The notes below the pieces were generated by a model. The model worked only from the letters and a program-made list of their open reading frames with translations, was not told the origin of the DNA and did no database searches. The translations under genes were made by a program, and so were the position numbers. Shown piece by piece: positions 33,585 to 42,756 of a stretch of DNA of 64,000 bases (position 1 is the first letter of the stretch; each line of letters opens with the position of its first letter). The stretch is from NCBI GenBank assembly GCA_040757775.1, contig JBFLWQ010000009.1:1-64000 (forward strand), given 5' to 3'. Source of the stretch: Thermodesulfobacteriota bacterium. Lineage in GTDB: Bacteria; Desulfobacterota; UBA8473.

Positions 33585-33603
33585 GCCCCGATAGGATCGG
33601 GGC
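33585..33603 (+). promoter_or_regulatory. Hairpin between tolA and tolB
   Basis: GCCCCGAT and ATCGGGGC enclose a 3-base loop. There is no U-run after it, so it is more likely an mRNA-processing or attenuating hairpin than a terminator. Confidence 0.45.
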
Positions 33604-33658
33604 TAAAACTAAGGGCTTGGGAGTTTAAGGATGCAGGGGGGCAAGGAAGATTTTTTTA

Positions 33659-34975
33659 ATGAAAAAAACAGGTTACATTTTTATTATATTTATATGTGTA
33701 CTTTTTTTTAGTCCTGCCCTTTCTCATACGAAGACATACATTGATATAGATTCTCCTTCATTCAGAAGGTTCCCGATAGCCATAACCTATTTCAAGGATC
33801 TTAGAGGGAAAGACAACAAAGGGGATATATCAAAAGAGATATTTGAAGTATTGACTCAAGATCTGGAAATTTCTGGACTTTTTACTATTATGGATCTTTC
33901 CCTCTTTATAGAATCTCCTGGAGGTTCTAAATCCGGCAATGATAATAAAATCAATTTTAGGGATTGGTCTGTAATTGGAGCTGAAGCTCTGGTGAAAGGC
34001 AGCTTTCGTTTTGATAATGGTAATCTGGAGATAGATGCTAAACTGTATGACGTATTCCAGTGCCGGCTTCTTCTGGGTAAGAGGTATGTAGGCAAGAGGC
34101 AAGACCTCAGGAAGATGATACACAGGTTTTGCAATGAGATTTTACTGAGTTTTACCGGTGAGAAAGGGGTCTTTGATACAAAGATAGCCTTTGTTTCAGA
34201 TGAATCGGGTCATAAAGAGATTTATATTGTTGATTTTGATGGGTATAATATGATAGAGATTACCAATCATAAATCTATTGCCCTTTCACCCACCTGGTCC
34301 CCCAACGGTAAAATGGTTGCTTTTACATCATACAAAAATGGGAATCCTGATCTCTATGTTAAGGACCTTATTAACAATAGGGAGGATGTAATTTCCCATT
34401 ACAAAGGCTTGAATATAGCTCCTGCCTGGTCTCCGGATGGGGGTAAACTGGCGGTGACCTTAAGCGTAGAGGGAAACCCTGAAATATATGTGCTTAATAA
34501 AGATGGAAAGAGGCTCAAACGTTTGACAAATGATTGGGGAATAGATGTTTCACCCACCTGGTCCCCGGACGGGAAAGAAATCGCCTTCGTCTCCAACCGA
34601 TCAGGGAATCCAGATATTTACGTTATGGATTCTCAAGGGGAAAATGTGAAGAGGCTTACCTTCCAGACGAACTACAGTGCTTCTCCAAAATGGTCTCCAA
34701 AGGGAGACAAAATTGCATTTTCTTCTTTAGCAGAGGGACACTTTGATATATATACAATGAATCCCGATGGAACGGATGTTAAAAGACTTACATTAAACTC
34801 AGGGGATAATGAATACCCATCGTGGTCTCCCAATGGGAGATTTTTAACCTTTACCTCTACCAGAGGGGGAAATAAAAGGATATATATAATGAGGGCTGAT
34901 GGAAGTGGGCAAAGGCAGGTTGGGGCATTCAAGGGGAACCAGTTGAATCCATGCTGGTCCCCCAGATTTCAGTGA
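33659..34975 (+). CDS. tolB: Tol-Pal system beta-propeller protein TolB
   Basis: Encodes 438 residues. Signal peptide (YIFIIFICVLFFSPALSHT), an N-terminal TolB domain (about 25-165), then a six-bladed propeller built from PD40 repeats with recurring WSPxGxxIAF motifs (for example SPTWSPDGKEIAFVSNRSGN, SPKWSPKGDKIAFSSLAEG). Periplasmic partner of Pal. Normal family length and in its usual position upstream of pal. Confidence 0.95.
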   Translation: MKKTGYIFIIFICVLFFSPALSHTKTYIDIDSPSFRRFPIAITYFKDLRGKDNKGDISKEIFEVLTQDLEISGLFTIMDLSLFIESPGGSKSGNDNKINFRDWSVIGAEALVKGSFRFDNGNLEIDAKLYDVFQCRLLLGKRYVGKRQDLRKMIHRFCNEILLSFTGEKGVFDTKIAFVSDESGHKEIYIVDFDGYNMIEITNHKSIALSPTWSPNGKMVAFTSYKNGNPDLYVKDLINNREDVISHYKGLNIAPAWSPDGGKLAVTLSVEGNPEIYVLNKDGKRLKRLTNDWGIDVSPTWSPDGKEIAFVSNRSGNPDIYVMDSQGENVKRLTFQTNYSASPKWSPKGDKIAFSSLAEGHFDIYTMNPDGTDVKRLTLNSGDNEYPSWSPNGRFLTFTSTRGGNKRIYIMRADGSGQRQVGAFKGNQLNPCWSPRFQ

Positions 34976-35027
34976 TATGTATAAGATGGTTTTTGTTTCT
35001 TTAATTAAAAAAAGGGGGTAATAAAAA

Positions 35028-35741
35028 ATGGTTAAAAGGTTATCAGTTTATTTGTTGATTTTTAGTTTGACGTTTTCCCTTTCCTTATTTTTAAATGCCT
35101 GCTCAAAAAAGGTTCTGCGGGAAGGGGAAGGGATTGAGAAGAAAGAGGAAGCAGCAGCCAAGGCAGAGGAAAAAGTTCTTCCAAAGGAAGAACTAAAGGA
35201 AGAACCAAAGGAAGAACCAAAGGTTTCCCAGCCTCTGAAATCAGAGGAGGACGATAATGCCGCAAGAGAGGCACAGCTGAAAGAAGAAGAGCTTAAAAAA
35301 GAGAGAGAAAGAGAGGAAGCCGCGAGTAGAGAAGAGGCTGCCAAGAGAGAAGATGCCGCCAAAAGAGAAGAGACTGCCAAGAGAGAAGCAGCACTTAGAG
35401 AAGATTTTGAGAATGCGGACATTCACTTCGATTTTGACAAATTCTCCCTCACCAATGAAGCAAGAGAGATATTGGCAAAAAAGACTTCCTGGCTCCAGGG
35501 TCATACTAATTTGAAAATTAAGATTGAAGGGCACTGTGATGAACGAGGGTCAAATGAGTATAACATGGCATTGGGGGAAAGAAGAGCGGACAGTGCCATG
35601 AAGTACCTGGTCACTGCTGGAGTTGAGGCTTCCAGGATTTCCACTATAAGTTATGGCGAGGAGAAACCCCTGGATCCAGGGCACAATGAAGATGCATGGG
35701 CAAAAAATAGAAGGGCGCACTTTAAAATAGTTTCAGAGTAA
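35028..35741 (+). CDS. pal: Peptidoglycan-associated lipoprotein Pal
   Basis: Encodes 237 residues. Lipobox LFLNAC around residue 25. A long low-complexity Glu/Lys/Arg/Ala region (about 35-130), with repeats such as KREEAAKRED, is unusually extended compared with E. coli Pal. The C-terminal OmpA-like domain has IHFDFDKFSLTNEAREIL, IEGHCDERGSNEYNMALGER and the NRRAHFKI end that bind diaminopimelate. It anchors the outer membrane to peptidoglycan. The long charged spacer may extend its reach. Confidence 0.94.
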   Translation: MVKRLSVYLLIFSLTFSLSLFLNACSKKVLREGEGIEKKEEAAAKAEEKVLPKEELKEEPKEEPKVSQPLKSEEDDNAAREAQLKEEELKKEREREEAASREEAAKREDAAKREETAKREAALREDFENADIHFDFDKFSLTNEAREILAKKTSWLQGHTNLKIKIEGHCDERGSNEYNMALGERRADSAMKYLVTAGVEASRISTISYGEEKPLDPGHNEDAWAKNRRAHFKIVSE

Positions 35742-35818
35742 CCCTCTTACTGAGGAGGTGAGGGGTAACCCTTAAAGTTCCTCCGCAAGGGTTCCATTCC
35801 TGGCTCATCTGTGAGGAT

Positions 35819-36841
35819 ATGGTCTTGGTTAGTAATGTATGTAAATCCCTGTTATTTCCATCATGGGTGCCGATTTTATTTTCGATTTCGGTATGCCTTA
35901 TATTCTTCTTGAATGGATGCGCTTCTAAAAAGGATGTTGTTGGACTTCAATATGATTTAAACGGCTTAAACGCGCAGATCTCTGGTTTAAGAAAGGATTT
36001 AAAAAAGGATACTGAACAGTCTCTTGACCTGCTGAAGAAAAATGAGGAAAAAATACGGGAAATTGAGGATAGAATTGCAGGACTCAAAGGTAATATTAAA
36101 GAAATTGAGAGTAGAATTGCAGGGTTCGAAGGTAATATTAAGGAATCTATAAGCCCTGTGAGGAAGAATCAAGCTGATGCAGGCGCAAGGCTGGATAACT
36201 TACAGGTTCAGCTTCGATCTTTGGGAGGAAAGATTGAAGAGTATGGTTATCTTTTAGATAAACAAAACAGAGAAAATACCTCTTTAAAGAGGGGGTATGA
36301 ATCTGAAATAAAGACCATTGAAGCAAAATTGTCTGGATTGGAGAAGCGTATCCTTTTTCTGGAGGGATTTTTTATCTCTGAAAGCATTCCTTCTGCTGGA
36401 GAGGCTCCCTCTAAGGAGGGAACTTCCGAACAGAGTGAGGAGAAAGAGACAACCGAAAGTAAGAAACCAACCAGTGAGGAATTGTACCAGAAGGCGTACA
36501 ATGACTTTAAGAAAGGGGATATAACTACCGCCAGAATGGGGTTTCGAAAATATCTAAGGGTGTTTCCTGATACCGAGTATTCCGATAACGCCCAGTACTG
36601 GATTGCGGAGTCCTTCTTTATAGAAAAAAAGTACAGAGAGGCTATACTGGAATTTGAAGAAGTTTTAAGGAAATATCCCAAGGGTAACAAGGCTCCCAGT
36701 GCCCTATTAAAACAGGGTCTGGCATTTTATATGTTGGGAGATAAAACCAGTGCCGGGCTGCTATTCGAAAAGGTCATCAAGGATCATCCAGGCTCTAATG
36801 AGGCTAAAGTAGCTAAGAAAGAGCTGGAAAAATTGAATTAA
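35819..36841 (+). CDS. cpoB: Tol-Pal system protein CpoB (YbgF)
   Basis: Encodes 340 residues. Signal ending in lipobox FFLNGC (about residue 33), which would make it a lipoprotein, unlike E. coli CpoB. A coiled-coil region (about 40-185) contains a near-duplicate IEDRIAGLKGNIKE / IESRIAGFEGNIKE. The C-terminal TPR domain (about 220-340) has YQKAYNDFKKGDITTARMGF and YSDNAQYWIAESFF. CpoB coordinates peptidoglycan synthesis with outer-membrane constriction. Last gene of the tol block. Confidence 0.9.
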   Translation: MVLVSNVCKSLLFPSWVPILFSISVCLIFFLNGCASKKDVVGLQYDLNGLNAQISGLRKDLKKDTEQSLDLLKKNEEKIREIEDRIAGLKGNIKEIESRIAGFEGNIKESISPVRKNQADAGARLDNLQVQLRSLGGKIEEYGYLLDKQNRENTSLKRGYESEIKTIEAKLSGLEKRILFLEGFFISESIPSAGEAPSKEGTSEQSEEKETTESKKPTSEELYQKAYNDFKKGDITTARMGFRKYLRVFPDTEYSDNAQYWIAESFFIEKKYREAILEFEEVLRKYPKGNKAPSALLKQGLAFYMLGDKTSAGLLFEKVIKDHPGSNEAKVAKKELEKLN

Positions 36842-36886
36842 GAATGTTCAGCGGTCAGCAATCAGGTAACTAACTAAAATCCCTGA

Positions 36887-37963
36887 TTATCTGACATTCA
36901 ACAGCATATAGATTCCAATCAGCAAGAAGATAAAATTGGATATCCATGCAGAAATTATGGGTGGGAGAGTACCGTTGTGTCCTAAGGAAAGAGCAATTGA
37001 CAGTATAATCCAATAAGCAAAGCTTATTATTATGCTAATCCCAATCCCCCTAATAATTCCTCTCTCCCTTCCTGTTCTTATAGCAAAGGGTACCCCGAGA
37101 AGCGGCATTATAATACCCGCAAAAGGGAAAGCCAGCTTTGCATGCATGTCAACCTGATATTTTGTAGCATCGTAGCCTTCGGCTCTAATCTTTTTAATAT
37201 AGCTTTTAAGTTCAGCGTAACTCATCTCATCGGCACTCTTTTCTACAATCTTAAAGTCATCAGGTGTCTCTGGGATAGAAATTATTTTTTCATGCCACCT
37301 TTCCATTCCGACTTCTCCTCCATTCTCAAAGCTTCTGGAAGAAACGTCATAGAAGTACCATTTCTTATTGAGCCATCTAGCTGTATTTGCATCTATGCGC
37401 CTAATCAAATTGAAATCTTTGTCAAAATAATAGATGGTTATACCTTTTAGGGTGTTTTTTTGGGGATCGAATATGTTTATATTGTAAATGGAGCTGTTGC
37501 TTCGGTACAAAATCCTGTTTTGTTTAAAAGAACCACGTGGGTTCTTTTTTTCTAATCCTGTACTTTCAATATATTTGATCCTCTGGTTTGTATAGGGTAA
37601 AATAGACTCGTTGCCTACCAGAGATCCAATACTGACCAGCAGGGATATCCCTATGATAGGAGTAATAATTCTATATATGTTTACCCCGCTTGTCATAATA
37701 GCTATAATTTCGCTGTTTTTAGACAGTATCCCTAAGGTTATTATAGAGGAAAGCAGAGTAGCAACAGGGGCGACCTGAACCATTATAAGGGGAATCTTAA
37801 ATACGAAAAATTCAATAGTTGTAGAGAAAGAGACTCCCTGCTTAATAAAGTCATTTATATTCTCAAGAACGTCAACTATAAGATAAATAACAACAAAAGC
37901 GCTTATACTCAAGAGAAATATCTTTAATGATTCTCTACCGATATATCTGTTTAAGATGGTCAA
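36887..37963 (-). CDS. lptG: LptG/LptF-type lipopolysaccharide export permease
   Basis: Encodes 358 residues from TTG 37963, seven bases after GGAGG; an upstream TTG (37996) lacks a site. Six membrane helices are arranged three at each end (YLIVDVLENINDFIK near the first; PIIMVQVAP-like; GIIMPLLGVPFAIRTGRERG; SAWISNFIFLLIGIYML), enclosing a periplasmic jellyroll domain (about 120-250). This is the YjgP/YjgQ family; LptF and LptG move LPS from the inner membrane. The partner gene is not here, so F and G cannot be separated with certainty. Convergent with cpoB. A heptamer repeat lies just upstream. Confidence 0.85.
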   Translation of the reverse strand: MTILNRYIGRESLKIFLLSISAFVVIYLIVDVLENINDFIKQGVSFSTTIEFFVFKIPLIMVQVAPVATLLSSIITLGILSKNSEIIAIMTSGVNIYRIITPIIGISLLVSIGSLVGNESILPYTNQRIKYIESTGLEKKNPRGSFKQNRILYRSNSSIYNINIFDPQKNTLKGITIYYFDKDFNLIRRIDANTARWLNKKWYFYDVSSRSFENGGEVGMERWHEKIISIPETPDDFKIVEKSADEMSYAELKSYIKKIRAEGYDATKYQVDMHAKLAFPFAGIIMPLLGVPFAIRTGRERGIIRGIGISIIISFAYWIILSIALSLGHNGTLPPIISAWISNFIFLLIGIYMLLNVR

Positions 37964-37994
37964 CTGCAAGCCTCCATCTACACATACAACATAC

Positions 37995-38064
37995 AACTGA
38001 TAACTGATAACTGATAACTGATAACTGATAACTGATAACTGATAACTGATAACTGATAACTGAT
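37995..38064. repeat. Perfect heptamer tandem repeat, 10 copies
   Basis: AACTGAT repeated ten times without interruption (70 bases). It begins 32 bases upstream of the lptG start, so it occupies the leader or promoter of lptG on the minus strand. Copy number changes by slipped-strand pairing would alter this spacing. Beyond it, 38065-38282 holds a small hairpin (CTCCCAA and TTGGGAG, about 38215-38232) and CCTTGAAACCTCGAATCC-type sequence resembling that near 24165 and 58830, but no gene. Confidence 0.9.
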
Positions 38065-38282
38065 ACTATAAGAGTTTTATCGTATAATATAAATCGATTC
38101 TTGTAAATTGTTTTTTCTCCATGGTTTACCCTTGTAATTTGGGCTTGTTGCTGGTATCTTTAAAAACATCACTAGAAAACAAACCCTTGAAACCTCGAAT
38201 CCTAGACTCCTTCCTCCCAACTGATTGGGAGAAGAACCAGAATCTTTACCACCTTCCTTATTAAGTGGGAGACTGTTATTCA

Positions 38283-39464
38283 ATGCCATCGAATTGTATT
38301 GAGCGCATAGTTCTTATAATACTGGATAGTGTTGGCATTGGTGAGCTGCCAGATGCTCTGGATTACGGTGATGTTGGAAGCAATACCCTTAAAAATATTG
38401 CTGAGGAATTGGGAGGATTGAATCTCCCAAATTTAGAGTCTATGGGATTGGGATTGATAGAGGATATAAAGGGATTAAAAAACAACGTAGTACCCACGGC
38501 CTTTTATGGAAAGATGTCAGAGAGGTCTAAGGGAAAGGACTCCACTACAGGCCATTGGGAGCTAGCCGGTGTGATTCTGGATAACCCTTTCCCGGTATTC
38601 CCAAATGGGTTTCCCGAGGAGATTATAGAAAAATTTAAGGAGGCAACAGGGCTGGATGTCATTGGAAATTTTACCGCCTCAGGCACAGAGATCATTAAAT
38701 ACCTGGGCGAGGAGCATTTAAACACAGGAAAACCTATAATATATACTTCATCGGATAGTGTATTTCAGATAGCTGCCCATGAGGACATAATCCCTCTGAG
38801 TAGACTCTATGAGATATGTCAGGTAACCAGGGAGATACTGAATCCTTATGGTATATTAAGGGTAATAGCCCGTCCCTTTATTGGCAAACCTGGTAGTTTT
38901 AAAAGAACAAGGGCAAGAAAAGATTACTCAATCCCTCCTCCCGGTAATACGATCTTAGATGTCCTAAAAGAGGCCGGATTGCCAGTGATAGGTGTAGGCA
39001 AAATCAGTGACATATTTGCAGGCAGAGGATTGAGTCTAACAATCCCTACCGAAAACAACCTTGATGGAATAATAAGGACCATTAAAGCGATAAAATGTAC
39101 GAACAAGGGGCTGATCTTTACAAACCTGATCGACTTCGATATGATATGGGGGCATAGAAAAGATGTTAAAGGATATGCTGACGGACTGAAAGAATTTGAT
39201 AACAACCTTCCTGAAATTTTGGGCTTGCTAACCGATGGTGATCTTCTGATTATTACTGCTGATCATGGATGTGACCCCACAACCCCGGGTACAGATCATT
39301 CCAGAGAGTACATTCCTCTGCTGGTGTTTAACCCATCCTGTCCTGAAGGAAGAGATTTAGGTGTCAGGCATACCTTTGCCGATGTAGGACAGACCATAGC
39401 CTCAGCCTTTGGTGTGAATTCCCTTGAGAATGGAACGAGTTTTTTAAAAGAAGTCGCATGTTGA
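38283..39464 (+). CDS. deoB: Phosphopentomutase
   Basis: Encodes 393 residues. Interconverts ribose-1-phosphate (or deoxyribose form) and the 5-phosphate in nucleoside catabolism. Alkaline-phosphatase superfamily signatures are complete: IVLIILDSVGIGELPDA, DSTTGHWE, TADHGCDPTTPGTDHSRE and GVRHTFADVG with metal ligands D and H. ATG 38283 gives the family's usual length; GTG 38265 would add six residues. A GTGGGAG lies about 11 bases upstream. Confidence 0.94.
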   Translation: MPSNCIERIVLIILDSVGIGELPDALDYGDVGSNTLKNIAEELGGLNLPNLESMGLGLIEDIKGLKNNVVPTAFYGKMSERSKGKDSTTGHWELAGVILDNPFPVFPNGFPEEIIEKFKEATGLDVIGNFTASGTEIIKYLGEEHLNTGKPIIYTSSDSVFQIAAHEDIIPLSRLYEICQVTREILNPYGILRVIARPFIGKPGSFKRTRARKDYSIPPPGNTILDVLKEAGLPVIGVGKISDIFAGRGLSLTIPTENNLDGIIRTIKAIKCTNKGLIFTNLIDFDMIWGHRKDVKGYADGLKEFDNNLPEILGLLTDGDLLIITADHGCDPTTPGTDHSREYIPLLVFNPSCPEGRDLGVRHTFADVGQTIASAFGVNSLENGTSFLKEVAC

Positions 39465-39514
39465 CAGACTCTTGAGGTTAAGGGGGAAGAGGGAATTCTA
39501 CCTAATAAAAAACC

Positions 39515-39542
39515 TTGACCAATTATCACTATTTGTTATAAG
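39515..39542 (+). promoter_or_regulatory. Promoter of the GntR-dehydratase cluster
   Basis: TTGACC (39515-39520), 16 bases, TATAAG (39537-39542), 53 bases before the regulator's TTG start. Confidence 0.5.
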
Positions 39543-39543
39543 G

Positions 39544-39576
39544 TACAATGAAGTATATTGTATTCTGAATTGTATT
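39544..39576 (+). promoter_or_regulatory. Candidate operator for the GntR regulator
   Basis: TACAAT (39544-39549) and ATTGTA (39557-39562) form an inverted repeat with a 7-base spacer. ATTGTATT occurs twice (39557-39564 and 39569-39576) with a 12-base period. The sites lie between the promoter and the start of the FCD-type GntR gene, where autoregulation would act. The binding protein is inferred. Confidence 0.4.
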
Positions 39577-39595
39577 ATCCTCTGGAGGTCAATTC

Positions 39596-40285
39596 TTGAG
39601 TAATAACCCCTTTAAGTTCAAGCTGTTAGTGAAAAAGGGCGAATCCATAGAGAAATCTGTCTATAAATTCTTGAGGAAGGCTGTATTTTCCGGTTACTTT
39701 CAACCAGGCGAAAGGCTGATAGAGGCATCATTAGCAGAAAGGCTAAATGTAAGCCGAACCCCCCTGAGGGAGGCTATAAAGCGGCTGGAGACTGAGGGGC
39801 TTGTGAAGATAATCCCCAATAAAGGGGCAGCAGTATTAAAATCATCCCCTGAAGAGATAGAGGAGATGTTTTTTATTGTTGGAGTACTTGAGGGGCTTGC
39901 TGCCTATCTGGCTATGGAGAACATCTCAAAAGAAGATGTGGATAGAATGAGAGAAATAGAGTCCATCTTGGAGGATAAGGAATGCCAGATGGACTACGAG
40001 AAATGGCTCAAGTTAAATAATGAATTCCATAATATTTTTATTTCAGTGTGTAAAAAGTCTCTTCTTGTACATTTATTGAGCCAGAAGAGAGGACCTCTGG
40101 CGAGATACTGGTATTTAGGCTGTACAAGTCCTGGGGTGCTGGAATCATGTATATTTGCCCATAGAAATATCCTGGAGGCTTTTTCTGAAAGGGATGCGGA
40201 ATCTGCAAGGAGAGCCGTAGAGGAACATCTATTTCAGGTGGGGAAATTAACGAAAAGGCTTTTGGAGAAGCTCTTCGTGGTTTAA
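39596..40285 (+). CDS. GntR-family transcriptional regulator, FCD (FadR-like) subfamily
   Basis: Encodes 229 residues from TTG 39596 with TGGAGG 7 bases upstream. The winged helix has GERLIEASLAERLNVSRTPL and REAIKRLETEGLV. The FCD effector domain has the metal-type pattern of helix residues (NNEFHNIFI, AHRNILEAF, VEEHLFQVGK) with H in three places, so a metal-carboxylate ligand is likely. It is 36 bases upstream of the dehydratase genes and probably controls them in response to a pathway acid or acyl-CoA. Confidence 0.88.
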   Translation: MSNNPFKFKLLVKKGESIEKSVYKFLRKAVFSGYFQPGERLIEASLAERLNVSRTPLREAIKRLETEGLVKIIPNKGAAVLKSSPEEIEEMFFIVGVLEGLAAYLAMENISKEDVDRMREIESILEDKECQMDYEKWLKLNNEFHNIFISVCKKSLLVHLLSQKRGPLARYWYLGCTSPGVLESCIFAHRNILEAFSERDAESARRAVEEHLFQVGKLTKRLLEKLFVV

Positions 40286-40321
40286 TTAGAAATTTTGGAA
40301 AAGCAAAGGAGGTAGCATCTT

Positions 40322-41461
40322 ATGGAAGGTTTAATGAATGAGTTTGTTAAGTACACATCGGATCCTTACGCGAGCGTTTCACAGTGGAGAGAGGCGAATA
40401 AAAAAAAGGTTATTGGCATCTTTCCGATGTGGATACCTGAGGAGATAATACATGCCGCCGGTATGCTTCCTGTGGTTATGTGGAGAAGTAATGAGGCTAT
40501 CACGTGGGGATACAAACATGTACCTCCCTACAACTGCCCGATGAATAAGAGTGTGGTGGATGATGCAGTCAAAGGGAAGTTGAAGTTCATGGACGGCATG
40601 GTTTTCTTGAGGGAATGTTTACAATCCCAGGAGGTTCCGTACATTGTTGAAAAGAATGCATGTCCTCCGTTCGAGGAGTATCTCTATTTCCCACCGATAT
40701 ATCATGGAGACAGGGCATCGAAGGACTTAACCCGGGAAGAGCTTGAAAAGCTTAGACGAGGCATTGAGGAGTTCGGTGGGGGAAAGATCACGGATGACAG
40801 ATTAAAAGAGAGCATCAGCATATATAACAGAAATCGTTCCTTACTAAGGAAGCTTTACGATATAAGAAGGCAGAAGCCGGGGATTTTGAGGGCAAGAGAT
40901 ATTCTAAGGATAGTATGGTCGAGCATGCTGATGCCGAAAGAGGATCACAACAAATTACTCGCAAACCTCTTATCAGGGCTTGAGAAAAATGGATACAAAC
41001 CGACAAAAGGGAAAAAGGTCTTTCTCTCAGGATGTCTATGCATCCATCCCCAGCTTGAGCTGCTGGACATGATAGAAGATCTTGGAATGATCGTTGTAGA
41101 TGATGACATATATGTTGGATACAGATACTTTGCAAACGACGCAGAGATAACAGATGATCCGATAGGAGCTTTGGTAGAACGCCACTTTATTAAGACGCCT
41201 GTAGACCCGGCAAGGGGTGAGATCGAGCTGCACTGGGGAGATGAGTTGGTAAATAAAGCGAAGAAACTCAAGGCAGACGGCATCATCACCTTATTGACCA
41301 AATACTGTCCTCCTCATCTCTGTTATTATCCTGATATTAAAGAGAAGTTGGCAGATGCCGGTATACCTGAGGTCCTTATTGAGATAGAGCATGAAATTAT
41401 CTCTTTAGAGGGAATTAAAACAAGGCTGCAATCATTCAAAGAAATGATAGGAGGTGTTTAA
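40322..41461 (+). CDS. 2-hydroxyacyl-CoA dehydratase / benzoyl-CoA reductase-like subunit, HgdB/BcrC type (copy 1)
   Basis: Encodes 379 residues. GIFPMWIPEEIIHAAGMLPV is the family's N-terminal signature. Candidate 4Fe-4S ligands are C72 (YNCPMNKS), C99 (LRECLQ) or C114, and C329/C334 (TKYCPPHLCYYP). A second Rossmann-like domain has FLSGCLC and the ending EIEHEIISLEGIKTRLQSF is typical. Members accept one very low-potential electron from an ATP-driven activator to dehydrate 2-hydroxyacyl-CoA or reduce an aromatic ring. It is followed after 2 bases by its partner subunit. AAGGAGG is upstream. It closely resembles copy 2 at 44127. Confidence 0.85.
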   Translation: MEGLMNEFVKYTSDPYASVSQWREANKKKVIGIFPMWIPEEIIHAAGMLPVVMWRSNEAITWGYKHVPPYNCPMNKSVVDDAVKGKLKFMDGMVFLRECLQSQEVPYIVEKNACPPFEEYLYFPPIYHGDRASKDLTREELEKLRRGIEEFGGGKITDDRLKESISIYNRNRSLLRKLYDIRRQKPGILRARDILRIVWSSMLMPKEDHNKLLANLLSGLEKNGYKPTKGKKVFLSGCLCIHPQLELLDMIEDLGMIVVDDDIYVGYRYFANDAEITDDPIGALVERHFIKTPVDPARGEIELHWGDELVNKAKKLKADGIITLLTKYCPPHLCYYPDIKEKLADAGIPEVLIEIEHEIISLEGIKTRLQSFKEMIGGV

Positions 41462-41463
41462 AG

Positions 41464-42732
41464 ATGGGGATTGAATATAAACTGAACAGACTTGATACTT
41501 CAGGGGTAGGTCCCCTGGTTGACAGACATTGGAGAGAGCTTAGAGAAGCAAAGGAAAGGGGACAGAAAATTGCGTGGGGTTCTGGACCCATGTTTATATA
41601 TTCGTATGCCACTCCCAACATATCATCCCATTTCATGGCAGGGTATGCAGCTTATTGCGGGGGAAGAGGGATGGCAGATGAGGTGCTTGAAGCTGCGGAG
41701 AGATACGGGGAGCTCAGGGATACCTGTTCTTATCATCGCCTTCATACCGGGATGGCGGCAATCATAATGAAGGGATGGCCCATAAGCGACGAAAGGGTAA
41801 TACTCCCTATTCCGGATTTATTGATTGCGGGACGTTTTTGTACCGAGATGTCTCATTATATGGAGGGAATTAACCGGAGATTTGGGATAAGGGCTTTAAC
41901 GATAGAGCTGCCGGTGTGTCGCAAGAGTGAGGATCGGCCGAGGATGGAGAAGTATGTAACAGCGCAGGTGAAGGATATTCTCATACCGGCTATAGAAGAT
42001 GTAAGTGGCAGTAAATTTAATGAAGAGAATATGAGGGAGATCTTCAGAAAATGGAAAGATGCCTGTCTGATTCGTAACAAATGCTGGGAATTTTTGAAGA
42101 GGAAACCGGCCCTCTGGACGATGTGGGATTATGGTGTCAGCATAGCACCCATATTCTATGCTATGGGGAAACCTGAGAGCTTAGAATACTATCAAAATCT
42201 GTTAAAACAACTGGAAGATAGGGCAGAAAAGAATATCCCCGCGGTTCATCCTAACGGGGAGAAATATCGCCTCTACTGGGATGGGTGGCTTCCCTGGGCA
42301 TTTCTGGGGAAGTTCATTCGCTTGATGGTTCCTCACGGGGCTATCCCGGTGACAGGAAGGTATCCATGGGAGTTTTTCCCGCATCCTGAGGATATAAACC
42401 CGGAAGCCGATGATATTGTCTATGAATGGATCAGGCTGCTCTATACCAGTCCTAACGCATTAGCATATCATGATGGGCCGTGGGGAGGGGAAGAGCACAT
42501 TGAGAAGCTTATACAGGAGTATTCGGTTGACGGCATGCTATTCTTTTCATCGAAGACATGCCGGCTCTGGAACCTGGGACAGCAGGACATCATAAGCAGG
42601 ATCGATAGAAAGTACGGCATACCCGGGGTTGTCATCGATGGGGATATGATCGACTCTACTATGGTTTCGGATGACCAGATAAGAACGAGAATCGAAGCCT
42701 TGCTGGAAACCATCGATTCCAGAAGGAGATAA
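41464..42732 (+). CDS. 2-hydroxyacyl-CoA dehydratase / benzoyl-CoA reductase-like subunit, BcrB/HgdA type (copy 1)
   Basis: Encodes 422 residues. YSYATPNISSHFMAGYAAYC begins the conserved part, then TCSYHRLHTGMAA, LLIAGRFCTEMSHYMEG, FFSSKTCRLWNLGQQD and the end VIDGDMIDSTMVSDDQIRTR. Cysteines in SYHR-preceding TCS, GRFC and KTC are the likely cluster ligands. The pairing with the HgdB/BcrC-type gene shows a two-subunit enzyme. Members of this type occur in class I benzoyl-CoA reductases (BcrB/BzdO) and in dehydratases. The actual substrate is unknown. AGGAGGTG is upstream, within the previous gene's end. Confidence 0.85.
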   Translation: MGIEYKLNRLDTSGVGPLVDRHWRELREAKERGQKIAWGSGPMFIYSYATPNISSHFMAGYAAYCGGRGMADEVLEAAERYGELRDTCSYHRLHTGMAAIIMKGWPISDERVILPIPDLLIAGRFCTEMSHYMEGINRRFGIRALTIELPVCRKSEDRPRMEKYVTAQVKDILIPAIEDVSGSKFNEENMREIFRKWKDACLIRNKCWEFLKRKPALWTMWDYGVSIAPIFYAMGKPESLEYYQNLLKQLEDRAEKNIPAVHPNGEKYRLYWDGWLPWAFLGKFIRLMVPHGAIPVTGRYPWEFFPHPEDINPEADDIVYEWIRLLYTSPNALAYHDGPWGGEEHIEKLIQEYSVDGMLFFSSKTCRLWNLGQQDIISRIDRKYGIPGVVIDGDMIDSTMVSDDQIRTRIEALLETIDSRRR

Positions 42733-42756
42733 GCTCTCGCTGAAAGGAGGGAAACA

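Noticed and set aside
37995-38064. CRISPR array
   Set aside because: Units are seven bases, contiguous, with no spacers; it is a simple tandem repeat.
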